Below, piece by piece: positions 39,115 to 48,087 of a DNA stretch of 64,000 nt; position 1 is the stretch's first letter, and the number at the start of each line of letters is the position of its first letter. Origin of the DNA: Rhizobium rosettiformans. Its GTDB lineage: Bacteria; Pseudomonadota; Alphaproteobacteria; Rhizobiales; Rhizobiaceae. The stretch is from positions 310,001 to 374,000 of the forward strand of contig NZ_CP032405.1 of assembly GCF_016806065.1 (NCBI RefSeq), given 5' to 3'. The position numbers were made by a program, and so were the translations under genes. Below the pieces are notes generated by a model. That model was not told where the DNA came from. It did not search any database and saw only the letters and a program-made list of their open reading frames with translations.

Positions 39115-39916
39115 ACGTCGCTTCGACATCCGCTCGCAGCCCGGCTTCGGCTTTATTGCGCTCTTCACCTTCTTTGCGCTCTATCTGCCTATCGTGACGC
39201 TGGTAGCCTATTCCTTCAATGCCAGCGACTCGCTCTCATCATGGGGCGGCTTCTCGCTGCGCTGGTTCGCCTCCGCTCTGGAGAACAGCACAGTGCAGGC
39301 CGCAGCCATGCGCTCGGTGATCATCGCGCTCTGGGCCGCGGGCCTTGCGACGATTGCCGCGACCATGGCAGCACTCGCCACCACGCGCACAGAACCCTAT
39401 CGGGGTCTCACCGCCAAATATGCCGTCATCAACCAACCGCTGATGATCCCGGAAATCGTCACCGCCGTGGCGTTGCTGATTGTCTTCTCGCGCATCAAGG
39501 TCTGGACCGGCTATTCCGGCCTCGGCTACCTGATCCTGGCCCATACGGCCTTCTGCATTCCCTTCGCCTACCTGCCGATCCGCGCGCGACTGGAGAGCAT
39601 GGACCTCACTTTGGAGCGGGCGGCTGCCGACCTCTACGCCACGCCCTGGCAGGCCTTCCGCTTCGTGACGCTGCCTTTGCTGCGACCCGCCATCATCGCC
39701 GGCTTCATGCTCGCCTTCGTCATCTCGCTCGATGACGTCGTCATCACAGAATTCGTCAAATCCGGCGGGCAGGACACGCTGCCCACCTACATGCTCGGCC
39801 AGATCCGCCGCGAAACGACACCGGAGATCAACGCAATCGCGACGATCTTCCTGGCCGCCTCGACGGTCCTGATCGTGATCTTCTTCTTCATCAACCGGCG
39901 CAAGCCGCAAGCATAA
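39107..39916 (+). CDS. PotC/PotI-like ABC transporter permease
   Basis: 269 residues, six membrane segments, with the loop ERAAADLYATPWQAFRFVTLPLLRP. The start at 39107 lies inside the end of the previous gene. PotI-type features FVISLDDVVITEFV and TLPTYMLGQIRR are visible. It pairs with the preceding permease. Confidence 0.9.
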   Translation: MAERRFDIRSQPGFGFIALFTFFALYLPIVTLVAYSFNASDSLSSWGGFSLRWFASALENSTVQAAAMRSVIIALWAAGLATIAATMAALATTRTEPYRGLTAKYAVINQPLMIPEIVTAVALLIVFSRIKVWTGYSGLGYLILAHTAFCIPFAYLPIRARLESMDLTLERAAADLYATPWQAFRFVTLPLLRPAIIAGFMLAFVISLDDVVITEFVKSGGQDTLPTYMLGQIRRETTPEINAIATIFLAASTVLIVIFFFINRRKPQA

Positions 39917-39941
39917 AAGCAACCAACAGAGAGGAACGGAC

Positions 39942-40982
39942 ATGACAATGAAATGGATGACGACCACGGCGATCGCCGCCGTCTCGGTGCTGACCTTTGC
40001 AGGCGCGGCATCAGCCGCCGGCGAACTCAACATCTACAACTGGGGTGACTACACGAGCCCGGAGCTGATCAAGAAGTTCGAGACGGAGTTCGGCGTCAAG
40101 GTGACGATCACCGACTATGACTCCAACGACACGGCGCTCGCCAAGGTCCGCGCCGGCGGCCATGGCTTCGACATCGTCGTGCCCTCGGCCAACTACATGC
40201 CGATCTGGATCAACGAGGGCCTGCTGCTTGAGGCCCGCCCGGACGAGATGGAGAACTTCAAGAATGTCGACCCCCGCTGGGCGGATGTCGAATGGGATCC
40301 AGGCCGCCGCTACTCGGTTCCGTGGCAGTGGGGTGTGACCGGCATTGGCGTCAATACAAAATTCTACAATGGCGACATCAACACCTCGGCAATCTTCCTC
40401 GACCCGCCGGAAGAGCTGGTCGGCAAGCTGAACGTCACGCCCGAGATGAATGACGTGCTCTTCGCCACGATCAAGTATTTTGGCGGCGACTGGTGCACGA
40501 CCGACAGGGACGTGCTGATGAAGGTGCGCGACAAGCTGGTCGAGGCCAAGACCAAGTGGCTCGCCATGGACTATAGCGTCACCGACAAGCTGCCGACCGG
40601 CGACTATGCCGGCGTCTACTACTGGAACGGCGCGATCATGCGCTCACGCCTGCAGAACCCCGACGTCAAGTTCGGCTATCCCAAGGAAGGCTATCCGGTC
40701 TTCATGGACAGCGTCGTCATCCTCAAGGACGCCAAGAACGTCGACAACGCCAAGGCCTTCATGAACTTCATCATGGCACCGGAAAACGCCGCCATGCTGT
40801 CGAACTTCGCCAAATATGCCAACGGCATCACGGGCTCGGAGCAGTTCATGGACAAGGAAATGCAGGGCGCGCCGGAGCTGGAGATCCCCGCAGAACTCGA
40901 GAGTGCCGGCGAGTTCCTGCTGAGCTGCGAACCCGACGTCCAGCAGCTTTACACGCGGATCTGGACCGAAGTGCAGAAGTAA
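39942..40982 (+). CDS. PotD/PotF-like periplasmic binding protein
   Basis: 346 residues with a signal peptide cleaved near ASAAGE. The mature start LNIYNWGDYTSPELIKKFE is typical of putrescine/spermidine-binding proteins, and FDIVVPSANYMP follows. The binding protein comes last in the transporter, the E. coli potABCD order. A 9-base hairpin follows before the hydrolase genes. The cargo may be a polyamine or another amine or amide. Confidence 0.9.
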   Translation: MTMKWMTTTAIAAVSVLTFAGAASAAGELNIYNWGDYTSPELIKKFETEFGVKVTITDYDSNDTALAKVRAGGHGFDIVVPSANYMPIWINEGLLLEARPDEMENFKNVDPRWADVEWDPGRRYSVPWQWGVTGIGVNTKFYNGDINTSAIFLDPPEELVGKLNVTPEMNDVLFATIKYFGGDWCTTDRDVLMKVRDKLVEAKTKWLAMDYSVTDKLPTGDYAGVYYWNGAIMRSRLQNPDVKFGYPKEGYPVFMDSVVILKDAKNVDNAKAFMNFIMAPENAAMLSNFAKYANGITGSEQFMDKEMQGAPELEIPAELESAGEFLLSCEPDVQQLYTRIWTEVQK

Positions 40983-41011
40983 CACCGAACCACGAACGAA
41001 AAGACCGACAC

Positions 41012-41035
41012 GGGAGGGCTTACATGCCCTCCCGC
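41012..41035 (+). other. Intercistronic hairpin after binding-protein gene
   Basis: CGGGAGGGC (41012-41020) and GCCCTCCCG (41027-41035) form a perfect 9-base stem with a 6-base loop. There is no T-tract and the operon continues, so an mRNA-stability role is likely. Confidence 0.6.
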
Positions 41036-41052
41036 AGGAGGAGCATACCCGG

Positions 41053-42234
41053 ATGACGACACAGTTTGCCAAGGCCTATGGTTTCGAGAGACGGGACGTG
41101 ACGCTCGCCAACTGGCGCACCGCGCCATTCAGCCGCTTCAGCTTTGGCCATGCCGAAGAAGTTGTCCCGAGTGCCATGATCGCCGCCACCGCCGAATTGA
41201 GCGAAGGCGAAACCGTGGCGTCCGATCTTCTGTCGCAGGCCCTGCCTCAGGGGCTTGCCGGTCAGCCCGACGTCCAGAGCTATCTCGACTATGCCCATAC
41301 CGACGCCTTCGTGTTGATGAAGGCGGGCACGATCGTCGCCGAACACTATGCCCCGCATGCTGGCATCGACCAGCGCCATATTGTCTTTTCGATCAGCAAG
41401 TCGCTGACTGCTCTGGCCATTGCAACCCTGGAAGCCGACGGACTTATGGACCCCGACGCGCCCGTCACCAGCCTGCTGCCCGAAGCGTCCGATTCCGCCT
41501 ATGGCAACTGCAGCATCCGAGACGTGCTCGACATGCGCGTGAGCCTCAGTTTCGACGAGGCTTATCTCAACACCGACGGCGCCTATGCCCGCTACCGCCG
41601 CGCCACGCTCTGGAACCCGGCCGATCCGTCCCAGCCGGACGAAACCTTGCTGGCCTTCCTGCTGACGCTGGAGAAGGAAGCACACCCGCATGGCGGCGCA
41701 CATTTCTATGCCTCTCCCAATTCCGACCTGCTCGGCATCCTCATCGAGCGCGCAACCTGCGAACGTTACGCCGATGTCTTGTCGACGCGCCTGTGGAAGC
41801 CGCTCGGCGCGAAGAACCACGCCAGCGTGACGGTCGACGCCGAAGGCACGGCACGTGCAGCAGGAGGCATCTCGGTTACTGCCCGCGATCTCGCCCGTGT
41901 CGGCGAAATGCTGCGAAATGGCGGCACCATCGACGGAAAACGCCTCATTCCCGAAGCCTGGCTCACCGACATGCTGACGGCAGGCGACCACCAGGCCTGG
42001 GTGGACGGCAAATCCAATTTCTTCCCCCACGGACGCTATCGCAGTCAGTGGTACCAGTCGGGTGAGCCTGATGGAGCCTTCTGCGCCATCGGCATCCATG
42101 GCCAATGGCTCTATGTCGACCCCTCCACCGAAACCACCATCGTCAAGCTCTCCTCGCAGCCCAACCCGCTGGACGATGAGCTGAAGCACGACAATTTCGC
42201 CTTCTTCCGTGCGTTCAGCGCCTGGACCGCCTGA
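41053..42234 (+). CDS. Class C beta-lactamase-like serine hydrolase
   Basis: 393 residues. The nucleophile motif SxxK is S113-ISK116 (in HIVFSISKSLTALA). The rest fits the beta-lactamase/esterase/aminopeptidase fold (family S12). There is no signal peptide, so it is likely cytoplasmic and not an antibiotic-resistance enzyme. It probably hydrolyses an amide or ester carried in by the upstream importer. Only 17 bases separate it from the first amidohydrolase. Confidence 0.83.
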   Translation: MTTQFAKAYGFERRDVTLANWRTAPFSRFSFGHAEEVVPSAMIAATAELSEGETVASDLLSQALPQGLAGQPDVQSYLDYAHTDAFVLMKAGTIVAEHYAPHAGIDQRHIVFSISKSLTALAIATLEADGLMDPDAPVTSLLPEASDSAYGNCSIRDVLDMRVSLSFDEAYLNTDGAYARYRRATLWNPADPSQPDETLLAFLLTLEKEAHPHGGAHFYASPNSDLLGILIERATCERYADVLSTRLWKPLGAKNHASVTVDAEGTARAAGGISVTARDLARVGEMLRNGGTIDGKRLIPEAWLTDMLTAGDHQAWVDGKSNFFPHGRYRSQWYQSGEPDGAFCAIGIHGQWLYVDPSTETTIVKLSSQPNPLDDELKHDNFAFFRAFSAWTA

Positions 42235-42251
42235 GATCAAAGGAGCCTGAA

Positions 42252-43922
42252 ATGGCAACCACCGCAGACATCATCATCACCAATGGCCGCGTCCTGACCA
42301 TGGACAGCGCCGCCCCCCGCGCCGAAGCCGTCGCCCTTGCCGGCAACCGCATTCTTGCGGTCGGCAGCGAAGCCGAGGTGAAGGCTCTGGCCGGTCCGAA
42401 CACAAAGCTAGTTGACGCCAAGGGCGCCACCGTGATGCCCGGCTTCAACGAAGCCCATATGCACATCTTCCCCGGCTCGGTGTCGCTGCGCCAGCTGAAC
42501 CTGCATGGCATTCAGGGCTTCGACTCCCTGAAAGCAGCAATCCTCGACTATGCAGAGAAGAACCCCGACGAGCCGCTTCTGATGGGCTTTTCGGCTGACT
42601 ACTCCATCATCTCTCTGACCGAGCCCTGCACCCGCCATCACCTGGATGCGATCCTCCCGGACCGCCCCTTCATGATGTTCGCGCCAGACCATCACACCGC
42701 CTGGGCCAATACCGCGGCACTGGAGAAGGCCGGCATTCTGCAGGGCAAGGATGTCGGCGTCGGCAACGAGATCGTCATGGGGCCGGATGGCCTCGCCTAT
42801 GGCGAGCTGCGCGAGGGCAATGCCTTCGGCCCGGTCTCGGCGCTCGCCTCCACAGGCGGCCGCGAGGAGCTCGGCATGGTCACCGGCATGGACCCGGAGA
42901 ACGTCACGCCGGAACAGTTTGCCCTCGACCGCGCCATCCTGAAAGCTGGCCTCGACTATTGCGCCTCCTGGGGCGTCACCTCGATCCAGAATTTCGACGG
43001 CAATCACTACCAGCTGCGCCTGATGCGCGATCTGGAGCTTTCGGGCGAGCTCTCCTGCCGCATTCGCATCCCCTATCACATGAAGAACTTCATGGCGCTG
43101 GAGGATCTCGACAAGGCGGCGGCCTGGAAGACGGAATTCGCCACCGACATGCTGCGCGGCGATTTCGTCAAGGTATTCATGGACGGCGTGCTGGACAGCC
43201 AGACGGCCTATATGCTCGACGGTTATGGCGACCGACCGGGCTATACCTATGAGCCGCTGTTCACGCCGGAAGCCTTCAATGCCATCGCCATCAAGGCTGA
43301 TGCGCTCGGCCTGCAGGTCGCAGTCCACGCCATCGGCAGCGCCGCGATCCGCCAGACGCTTGACGGCTATGAGGCGGCGGTGAAGGCCAACGGCAAGCGC
43401 GGTAACCGCCACCGCATCGAGCATATCGAAATCATCCATCCGGATGACATCCCGCGCTTTGCCGAACTGGGCATCGTCGCTTCGATGCAGCCCGTCCATT
43501 ACCCCGGCGGCACCTGCTTCCCGGCAGAACCGACGACGGCGAAGATCGGCGAGGACCGTTGGGACTATGCCTATGCCTGGCGGACGATGAAGGAAGCAGG
43601 CGCACCGGTCGTCTTCGCCTCCGACTGGCCGGTCTCGCCCGTCTCGCCCTTCCAGTGCATCCAGGATGCGCTGACCCGCAAACCATGGAAAGACGGGCTG
43701 AAAAACCAGCGCTTCTCGCTGATGGAAGCGCTTGAGGCCTATACCGCAATCGGCGCCTGGGTGGAGTTCATGGAAGATCGAAAGGGCATGCTGAAACCGG
43801 GCTACCTCGCCGATGTCGTGATCCTCACCAAAGACATCGAAGCCATCGCTCCCGAAGAGATCATGGACACCGCCCGCCCCGCCGTCACGATTTGCGACGG
43901 CCGCATCACCTTCCAGGCCTGA
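42252..43922 (+). CDS. YtcJ-like amidohydrolase, first tandem copy
   Basis: 556 residues of the amidohydrolase-3 group: an N-terminal beta-sandwich, a TIM barrel with metal-binding His69 and His71 (NEAHMHIF), AVHAIGSAAIR and HRIEHIEI in the barrel, and a C-terminal FASDWPVSP aspartate. Family members cleave amide or carbamate bonds. The following gene is a close paralogue with the same length and motif order. A GGAG site precedes the ATG. Confidence 0.86.
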   Translation: MATTADIIITNGRVLTMDSAAPRAEAVALAGNRILAVGSEAEVKALAGPNTKLVDAKGATVMPGFNEAHMHIFPGSVSLRQLNLHGIQGFDSLKAAILDYAEKNPDEPLLMGFSADYSIISLTEPCTRHHLDAILPDRPFMMFAPDHHTAWANTAALEKAGILQGKDVGVGNEIVMGPDGLAYGELREGNAFGPVSALASTGGREELGMVTGMDPENVTPEQFALDRAILKAGLDYCASWGVTSIQNFDGNHYQLRLMRDLELSGELSCRIRIPYHMKNFMALEDLDKAAAWKTEFATDMLRGDFVKVFMDGVLDSQTAYMLDGYGDRPGYTYEPLFTPEAFNAIAIKADALGLQVAVHAIGSAAIRQTLDGYEAAVKANGKRGNRHRIEHIEIIHPDDIPRFAELGIVASMQPVHYPGGTCFPAEPTTAKIGEDRWDYAYAWRTMKEAGAPVVFASDWPVSPVSPFQCIQDALTRKPWKDGLKNQRFSLMEALEAYTAIGAWVEFMEDRKGMLKPGYLADVVILTKDIEAIAPEEIMDTARPAVTICDGRITFQA

Positions 43923-43935
43923 AGAAAGAACCGCC

Positions 43936-45612
43936 ATGAGCGCCGAGATCGTCATCCACAATGCCCGCATCCTAACCATGGACCATGAGCATCCGCGTGC
44001 GGAAGCCATTGCACTCACCGGCAATCGTATCATGGCGGTGGGCGGCAATGCCGAGATCCTGACGCTGGCGGGGCCAAAGACGCGCGTCGTGGATGCAGGC
44101 GGCGCTACGGTACTTCCAGGTTTCAACGAAGCCCATATGCACATCTTCGGCGGTTCGGTCGCGCTTGGCGAACTCTCGCTTTTCGGCATGAAGGGTTTTG
44201 ACGCCCTGTCCAAGGCGGTAAAGGACTATGCGGCTGCCAACCCGGACCTGCCGCTGCTCGTCGCCCAGACGGCAGACTACACCATCCTTTCGGAAACAGA
44301 GCGCGTCACGCGCCACCATCTCGACAGGATCATATCAGACCGCCCTTTCATGATGGTTGCCCCCGACCGACACACGGCCTGGGCCAATACCATCGCGCTT
44401 GAGAAGGCCGGTATCCTGCAGGGCCGCGATGTCGGTGTCGGCAACGAGATCGTCATGGGTGAGGACGGTCTGGCGAATGGCGAATTGCGCGAGAGCAATG
44501 CCATCCGCCCCGTCGCGACCATGAGCGTGACCGGCGGCCGCGAAGGCCTCGGCGTCGGCACCGGCGGCGATCCCGAACACGTCACATCGGAAGAGCGTGC
44601 TGCAGACATCGAAGTGCTGAAGAAGGGCCTCGCCTATTGCGCCTCGCTCGGCATTACCTCCTTCCAGAACATGGACGGAAATCTCTATCAGCTGGAAATG
44701 CTGGACGAGATCGAGAGAACCGAGAGTTTGCCGGTGCGCGTGCGCATGCCCTATCACATGAAGAATTTCATGCCTCTCTCCGACCTGGAAGAGAAGGCCG
44801 CAGCCTGGAACGCCCGCTACGATACGGACAAGCTGCGCTGCAACTTCGTCAAGCTGTTCATGGATGGTGTGACCGAAGGAGAAACCGCGGTCTTCGTCGA
44901 TGACTACGCCCACAAGCCCGGCTGGAAGGGCGAGCCGCTATTCTCGGGCGAAGCCTTCAATGCTGTCGCGACCGAGGCAAACCGGCTGGGCTTATCCGTC
45001 GCCGTGCATGCGATCGGCGACGGCGCCGTGCGGATGGTGCTCGACGGCTACGAGGCCTCGATCCGCGCCAATGGCCGAAAGGACATGCGCAACCGCATCG
45101 AACACATTGAGGTGGTGCATCCCGACGACATCCCCCGCTTTGCCGAAACCGGCACCATCGCATCGATGCAGCCGACACATCCGCCGGGCTCCGCCGGCCT
45201 GCCGCTCGAACCCTATCTCACCTATATCGGTCGCGAACGCTGGCCCTACGCCTTCGCCTGGAAGACCCTTGTCGATGCTGGAGCAAAGATCGTCTTCGCC
45301 ACCGACTGGCCGGTTTCCCCGCTCCCGCCACTCAGCTGCATCGGCGATGCTCTGACCCGAAAGCCCTGGGCGGACGACGTGCCGGATCACCGCCTCAGCC
45401 TGCAAGAAACGCTTGCCGCCTATACCCGCACCAGCGCCTGGGTCGAATACATGGAAGACCGAAAGGGCGTGCTGAAACCGGGATATCTGGCGGATGTTGT
45501 CGTCCTCTCCGGCGATATCGAAGCGACGTCACCGGACAACATCGCCTTGCTATCGCCTGTTCTCACCATCTGCGACGGCCGCGTCACTTTCGAAGGCGGA
45601 GGGGGTCGATGA
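43936..45612 (+). CDS. YtcJ-like amidohydrolase, second tandem copy
   Basis: 558 residues, clearly paralogous to the preceding gene: shared NEAHMHIFGGS with His67 and His69, VGVGNEIVMG, PYHMKNFM, AVHAIGDGAVR and FATDWPVSPLPP. The spacing between the two genes is 13 bases. Retention of both copies suggests distinct substrates or stereoisomers. Its stop overlaps the TetR start by 4 bases. Confidence 0.86.
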   Translation: MSAEIVIHNARILTMDHEHPRAEAIALTGNRIMAVGGNAEILTLAGPKTRVVDAGGATVLPGFNEAHMHIFGGSVALGELSLFGMKGFDALSKAVKDYAAANPDLPLLVAQTADYTILSETERVTRHHLDRIISDRPFMMVAPDRHTAWANTIALEKAGILQGRDVGVGNEIVMGEDGLANGELRESNAIRPVATMSVTGGREGLGVGTGGDPEHVTSEERAADIEVLKKGLAYCASLGITSFQNMDGNLYQLEMLDEIERTESLPVRVRMPYHMKNFMPLSDLEEKAAAWNARYDTDKLRCNFVKLFMDGVTEGETAVFVDDYAHKPGWKGEPLFSGEAFNAVATEANRLGLSVAVHAIGDGAVRMVLDGYEASIRANGRKDMRNRIEHIEVVHPDDIPRFAETGTIASMQPTHPPGSAGLPLEPYLTYIGRERWPYAFAWKTLVDAGAKIVFATDWPVSPLPPLSCIGDALTRKPWADDVPDHRLSLQETLAAYTRTSAWVEYMEDRKGVLKPGYLADVVVLSGDIEATSPDNIALLSPVLTICDGRVTFEGGGGR

Positions 45613-46289
45613 GCGAGGCAGCGCAAGCGTCCACTGATTCAGCGAACAGTGCAACGACACGCGGGCGACCACCGGGCGCGACCCGCAAGGGTCTCGAAAC
45701 CCGCGTCCGCATCATCAAGGGCGCCCGCGAGGCGCTCGAAGACGGCGGCATGGAGGCCTTGACCACACGCCGCATCGCAGCTTCTGCCGGCGTCAAGCTC
45801 GCGACGCTGCACTACTACTTCGACAGCAAGGAAAGCCTGCTACTCGCCGTGCTCGAAGACCTGATCGCGGATATGGATGCGGCCTATCGCGCGGATGTCG
45901 ACCTGCCACCGGCGCCCGAGGACCGGGTCGAAGCCCTGATCCGCGCCAGCTGGCGCTACATCCAGCGCACCCGAAACAAGCAGATCGCCCAAACCGAGCT
46001 GACGCTCTACGCGCTGCGGACCAAAGGCTCCGAATGGCTCGCGGCAAGACAGTACAACGCCTATATCGATTTCTACGGCCACCTCGTTTTCGAGGATGAC
46101 AGCGATGAAGAGCTACGCCGCATCGGCCGAGCCGTCGGTCGCCAGATGCTGATCGGCATCGACGGTATCATCCTGCAGAGCTATGCCCTGCAGGATCTCA
46201 CGGCATCGAATGACGACATCGAAGCCCTGATCATCGCCATGCGCGGCTATCTTCGCCGCCTCATGGCCGAGCGCGGCAAGGCACGCTAG
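45609..46289 (+). CDS. TetR-family transcriptional regulator
   Basis: 226 residues. The helix-turn-helix (TTRRIAASAGVKLATLHYYFDSKESLL) spans about residues 50-80, followed by a helical ligand domain. It is coupled by ATGA to the second amidohydrolase, so it is made with the pathway and may control it in response to a pathway compound. Its 3' end overlaps the convergent lactonase gene by 4 bases. Confidence 0.86.
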   Translation: MSEAAQASTDSANSATTRGRPPGATRKGLETRVRIIKGAREALEDGGMEALTTRRIAASAGVKLATLHYYFDSKESLLLAVLEDLIADMDAAYRADVDLPPAPEDRVEALIRASWRYIQRTRNKQIAQTELTLYALRTKGSEWLAARQYNAYIDFYGHLVFEDDSDEELRRIGRAVGRQMLIGIDGIILQSYALQDLTASNDDIEALIIAMRGYLRRLMAERGKAR

Positions 46290-47125
46290 CCAAGGTTCCA
46301 GATGCCTCTGGCATTGCCGGAGAAAAGCTTGTCCTTCTCTTCTCTCGTGCAGCCATGCAGCAGCGCCTGCGTCGTCGCGACCCAAGTCGACAGCCCCCCG
46401 CCGAGTGTACAGACCGGCCAGTCCGAGCCCCAGATCGCGCGACCGAAACCGAACGCGCCGATCGTGTGGTCGAAATAGGGTTTGAGATCTTCCAGCGTCC
46501 AGCTCTCGAGATCGCCATAGGCCGGAATGCCGGAGATCTTCACGCGGACATTGTCGCGCTTGGCAATGTCAGTGATCCCGGTCTTCCAGATGTCATAACC
46601 ATGCCCCTTGATGTCGGGCACGCCGCAATGGTCGAGGATGAAGGTGACATCGGGCGCGAGATCGACGAGTGCCTTCGCCTTGTCGATCTGATGCGGCAGC
46701 ATGCAGAGATCGAAGGTGAGGCCTGTCGCGCCCAAACGCTTCACGTTCTCCCGGAACAGCGCGCCCTCGGACACATCGTCGGGCACGACATGCAGAACGC
46801 GGCGGAAACCTTTGACGAACGGGTTTGCCAGCTGTGCATCGAGATAGGCGGCAAAGCCGGGATCTTCCGGCCGGCAGGAGGCGATCACACCCTGGATGAG
46901 GCTATGAGGCGCCTGCGACAACTCCTGGACCATGGCGGTTTCACCGGGGATGTCCTCGGGCGCAACATCCACTTCCATATGCAGCACCGAGGAGATCCCG
47001 AGCCTCTTCGCCTCCCGTGCATAGGTCTGCCAGGTGAAATCGGCATCGAGGGCCGGAACGTCCTTCAGCCAAGGATAGCTGAGCCTGTCGCGGTAGATGA
47101 GATGCAGATGGGTATCGATGATCAT
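46286..47125 (-). CDS. Amidohydrolase-2 family lactonase-like hydrolase (L-fuconolactonase type)
   Basis: 279 residues of the TIM-barrel amidohydrolase-2 family. Features are the start IIDTHLHLIYRDRLSYPWL, the barrel FILDHCGVPDIKGHG and the C-terminal IWGSDWPVC, all close to L-fuconolactone/L-rhamnonolactone hydrolases. It follows the IclR regulator by 20 bases on the same strand. With the divergent SDR and FAH-type genes it could open the lactone in a non-phosphorylated 6-deoxysugar pathway. Substrate inferred from context. Confidence 0.78.
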   Translation of the reverse strand: MIIDTHLHLIYRDRLSYPWLKDVPALDADFTWQTYAREAKRLGISSVLHMEVDVAPEDIPGETAMVQELSQAPHSLIQGVIASCRPEDPGFAAYLDAQLANPFVKGFRRVLHVVPDDVSEGALFRENVKRLGATGLTFDLCMLPHQIDKAKALVDLAPDVTFILDHCGVPDIKGHGYDIWKTGITDIAKRDNVRVKISGIPAYGDLESWTLEDLKPYFDHTIGAFGFGRAIWGSDWPVCTLGGGLSTWVATTQALLHGCTREEKDKLFSGNARGIWNLG

Positions 47126-47145
47126 GTGTGGCCTCCCAAGGCAAC

Positions 47146-47952
47146 TTAAACTGATGGAGTGTCCCCGGTTTCGCCACCAAGACCAGCACCGGCAAGCTCG
47201 GAAATCCGACGTGCCGTTTCCCGCAGCGCCTCCAGCGTCCGCGGGATATCAGGCGCGTCGGGCTGATTGATGATGCCGATATAGGGGACGGTCAGCGCGC
47301 CCAGAGCTTCGCCGTCTGCGCTCAGGATCGGCGCCGACAGGTTGGTGACGCCGGCGGTCTGGGCACTCGGCATCATCTCGTAGCCGCGTGCGCGGATCTC
47401 ATCGAGGTGGCGAGCAAAGGCCTCGGTCAAGCGTCCCTCCGGCCCGCCGCTCGCGACATGTTCGGCCACCATCATCGCCCGCACGTCCGGACTGCGATAG
47501 GCAAGCAGCACATGACCCGACCCGGTATCGAACAGGCCCATGCGCGAGCCGACCCGCATCGAGATGCCCCAATAGCCAGGCGCCTCTAGCTGCGCGATGA
47601 CGACCGGATGGCCGCGATCATAGACGACGATATGGTTCTCCTGCCGGGTCACTTCCGCAAGCTCGCGCATCAGCGGCATGGCAAGCGACGCGAGCCGCCG
47701 GGTCGGCGCATGCAGGTGCGCAAGCCCGAAGAGCTTGAGCGTCAGCACATAGCGATCGCCGTCCAGCCGCGCGACATAGCCGCGTTTCACCAGCCGATCG
47801 AGCATCCGGTAGAATTCATTCGGGCTGCGGTCGAGCTTCTTGGCGATCTCCGCCTGACTGAGCCCCCCGTCGACGCCGGCCAAGAGCTCAATGATATCTA
47901 GCCCCTTGTCGAGAGCCGGCGCCCGATAACGATCCTGGTCGAGGTCATTCAC
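47146..47952 (-). CDS. IclR-family transcriptional regulator
   Basis: 268 residues. The N-terminal winged helix (LSQAEIAKKLDRSPNEFYRMLDRL, about 31-54) is followed by an IclR effector domain. It is divergent from the SDR gene and co-transcribed with the lactonase-like gene, so it probably controls both transcripts. The region 47988-48025 upstream is A/T-rich with repeated ATGAAT motifs and is a likely operator area. Confidence 0.87.
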   Translation of the reverse strand: MNDLDQDRYRAPALDKGLDIIELLAGVDGGLSQAEIAKKLDRSPNEFYRMLDRLVKRGYVARLDGDRYVLTLKLFGLAHLHAPTRRLASLAMPLMRELAEVTRQENHIVVYDRGHPVVIAQLEAPGYWGISMRVGSRMGLFDTGSGHVLLAYRSPDVRAMMVAEHVASGGPEGRLTEAFARHLDEIRARGYEMMPSAQTAGVTNLSAPILSADGEALGALTVPYIGIINQPDAPDIPRTLEALRETARRISELAGAGLGGETGDTPSV

Positions 47953-48087
47953 GCTTTTCTCTCCCTGAAGTTCGACGACTGACCTTGACGTTCATGAATA
48001 AATGTTTTGCATATGAATGATGCTCGCATCGACGGCCGGAATATGCAAGGGTCGCGTGACGAGGGATCGGCTGGAGGAGCCAAGAGC

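Noticed and set aside
41020..42258. Minus-strand open frame of 412 codons
   Set aside because: Antisense to the serine hydrolase gene, whose SxxK motif and operon context are convincing.
42408..44213. Minus-strand open frame of 601 codons
   Set aside because: Antisense to the two amidohydrolases. Its apparent internal repeats only mirror the tandem duplication.
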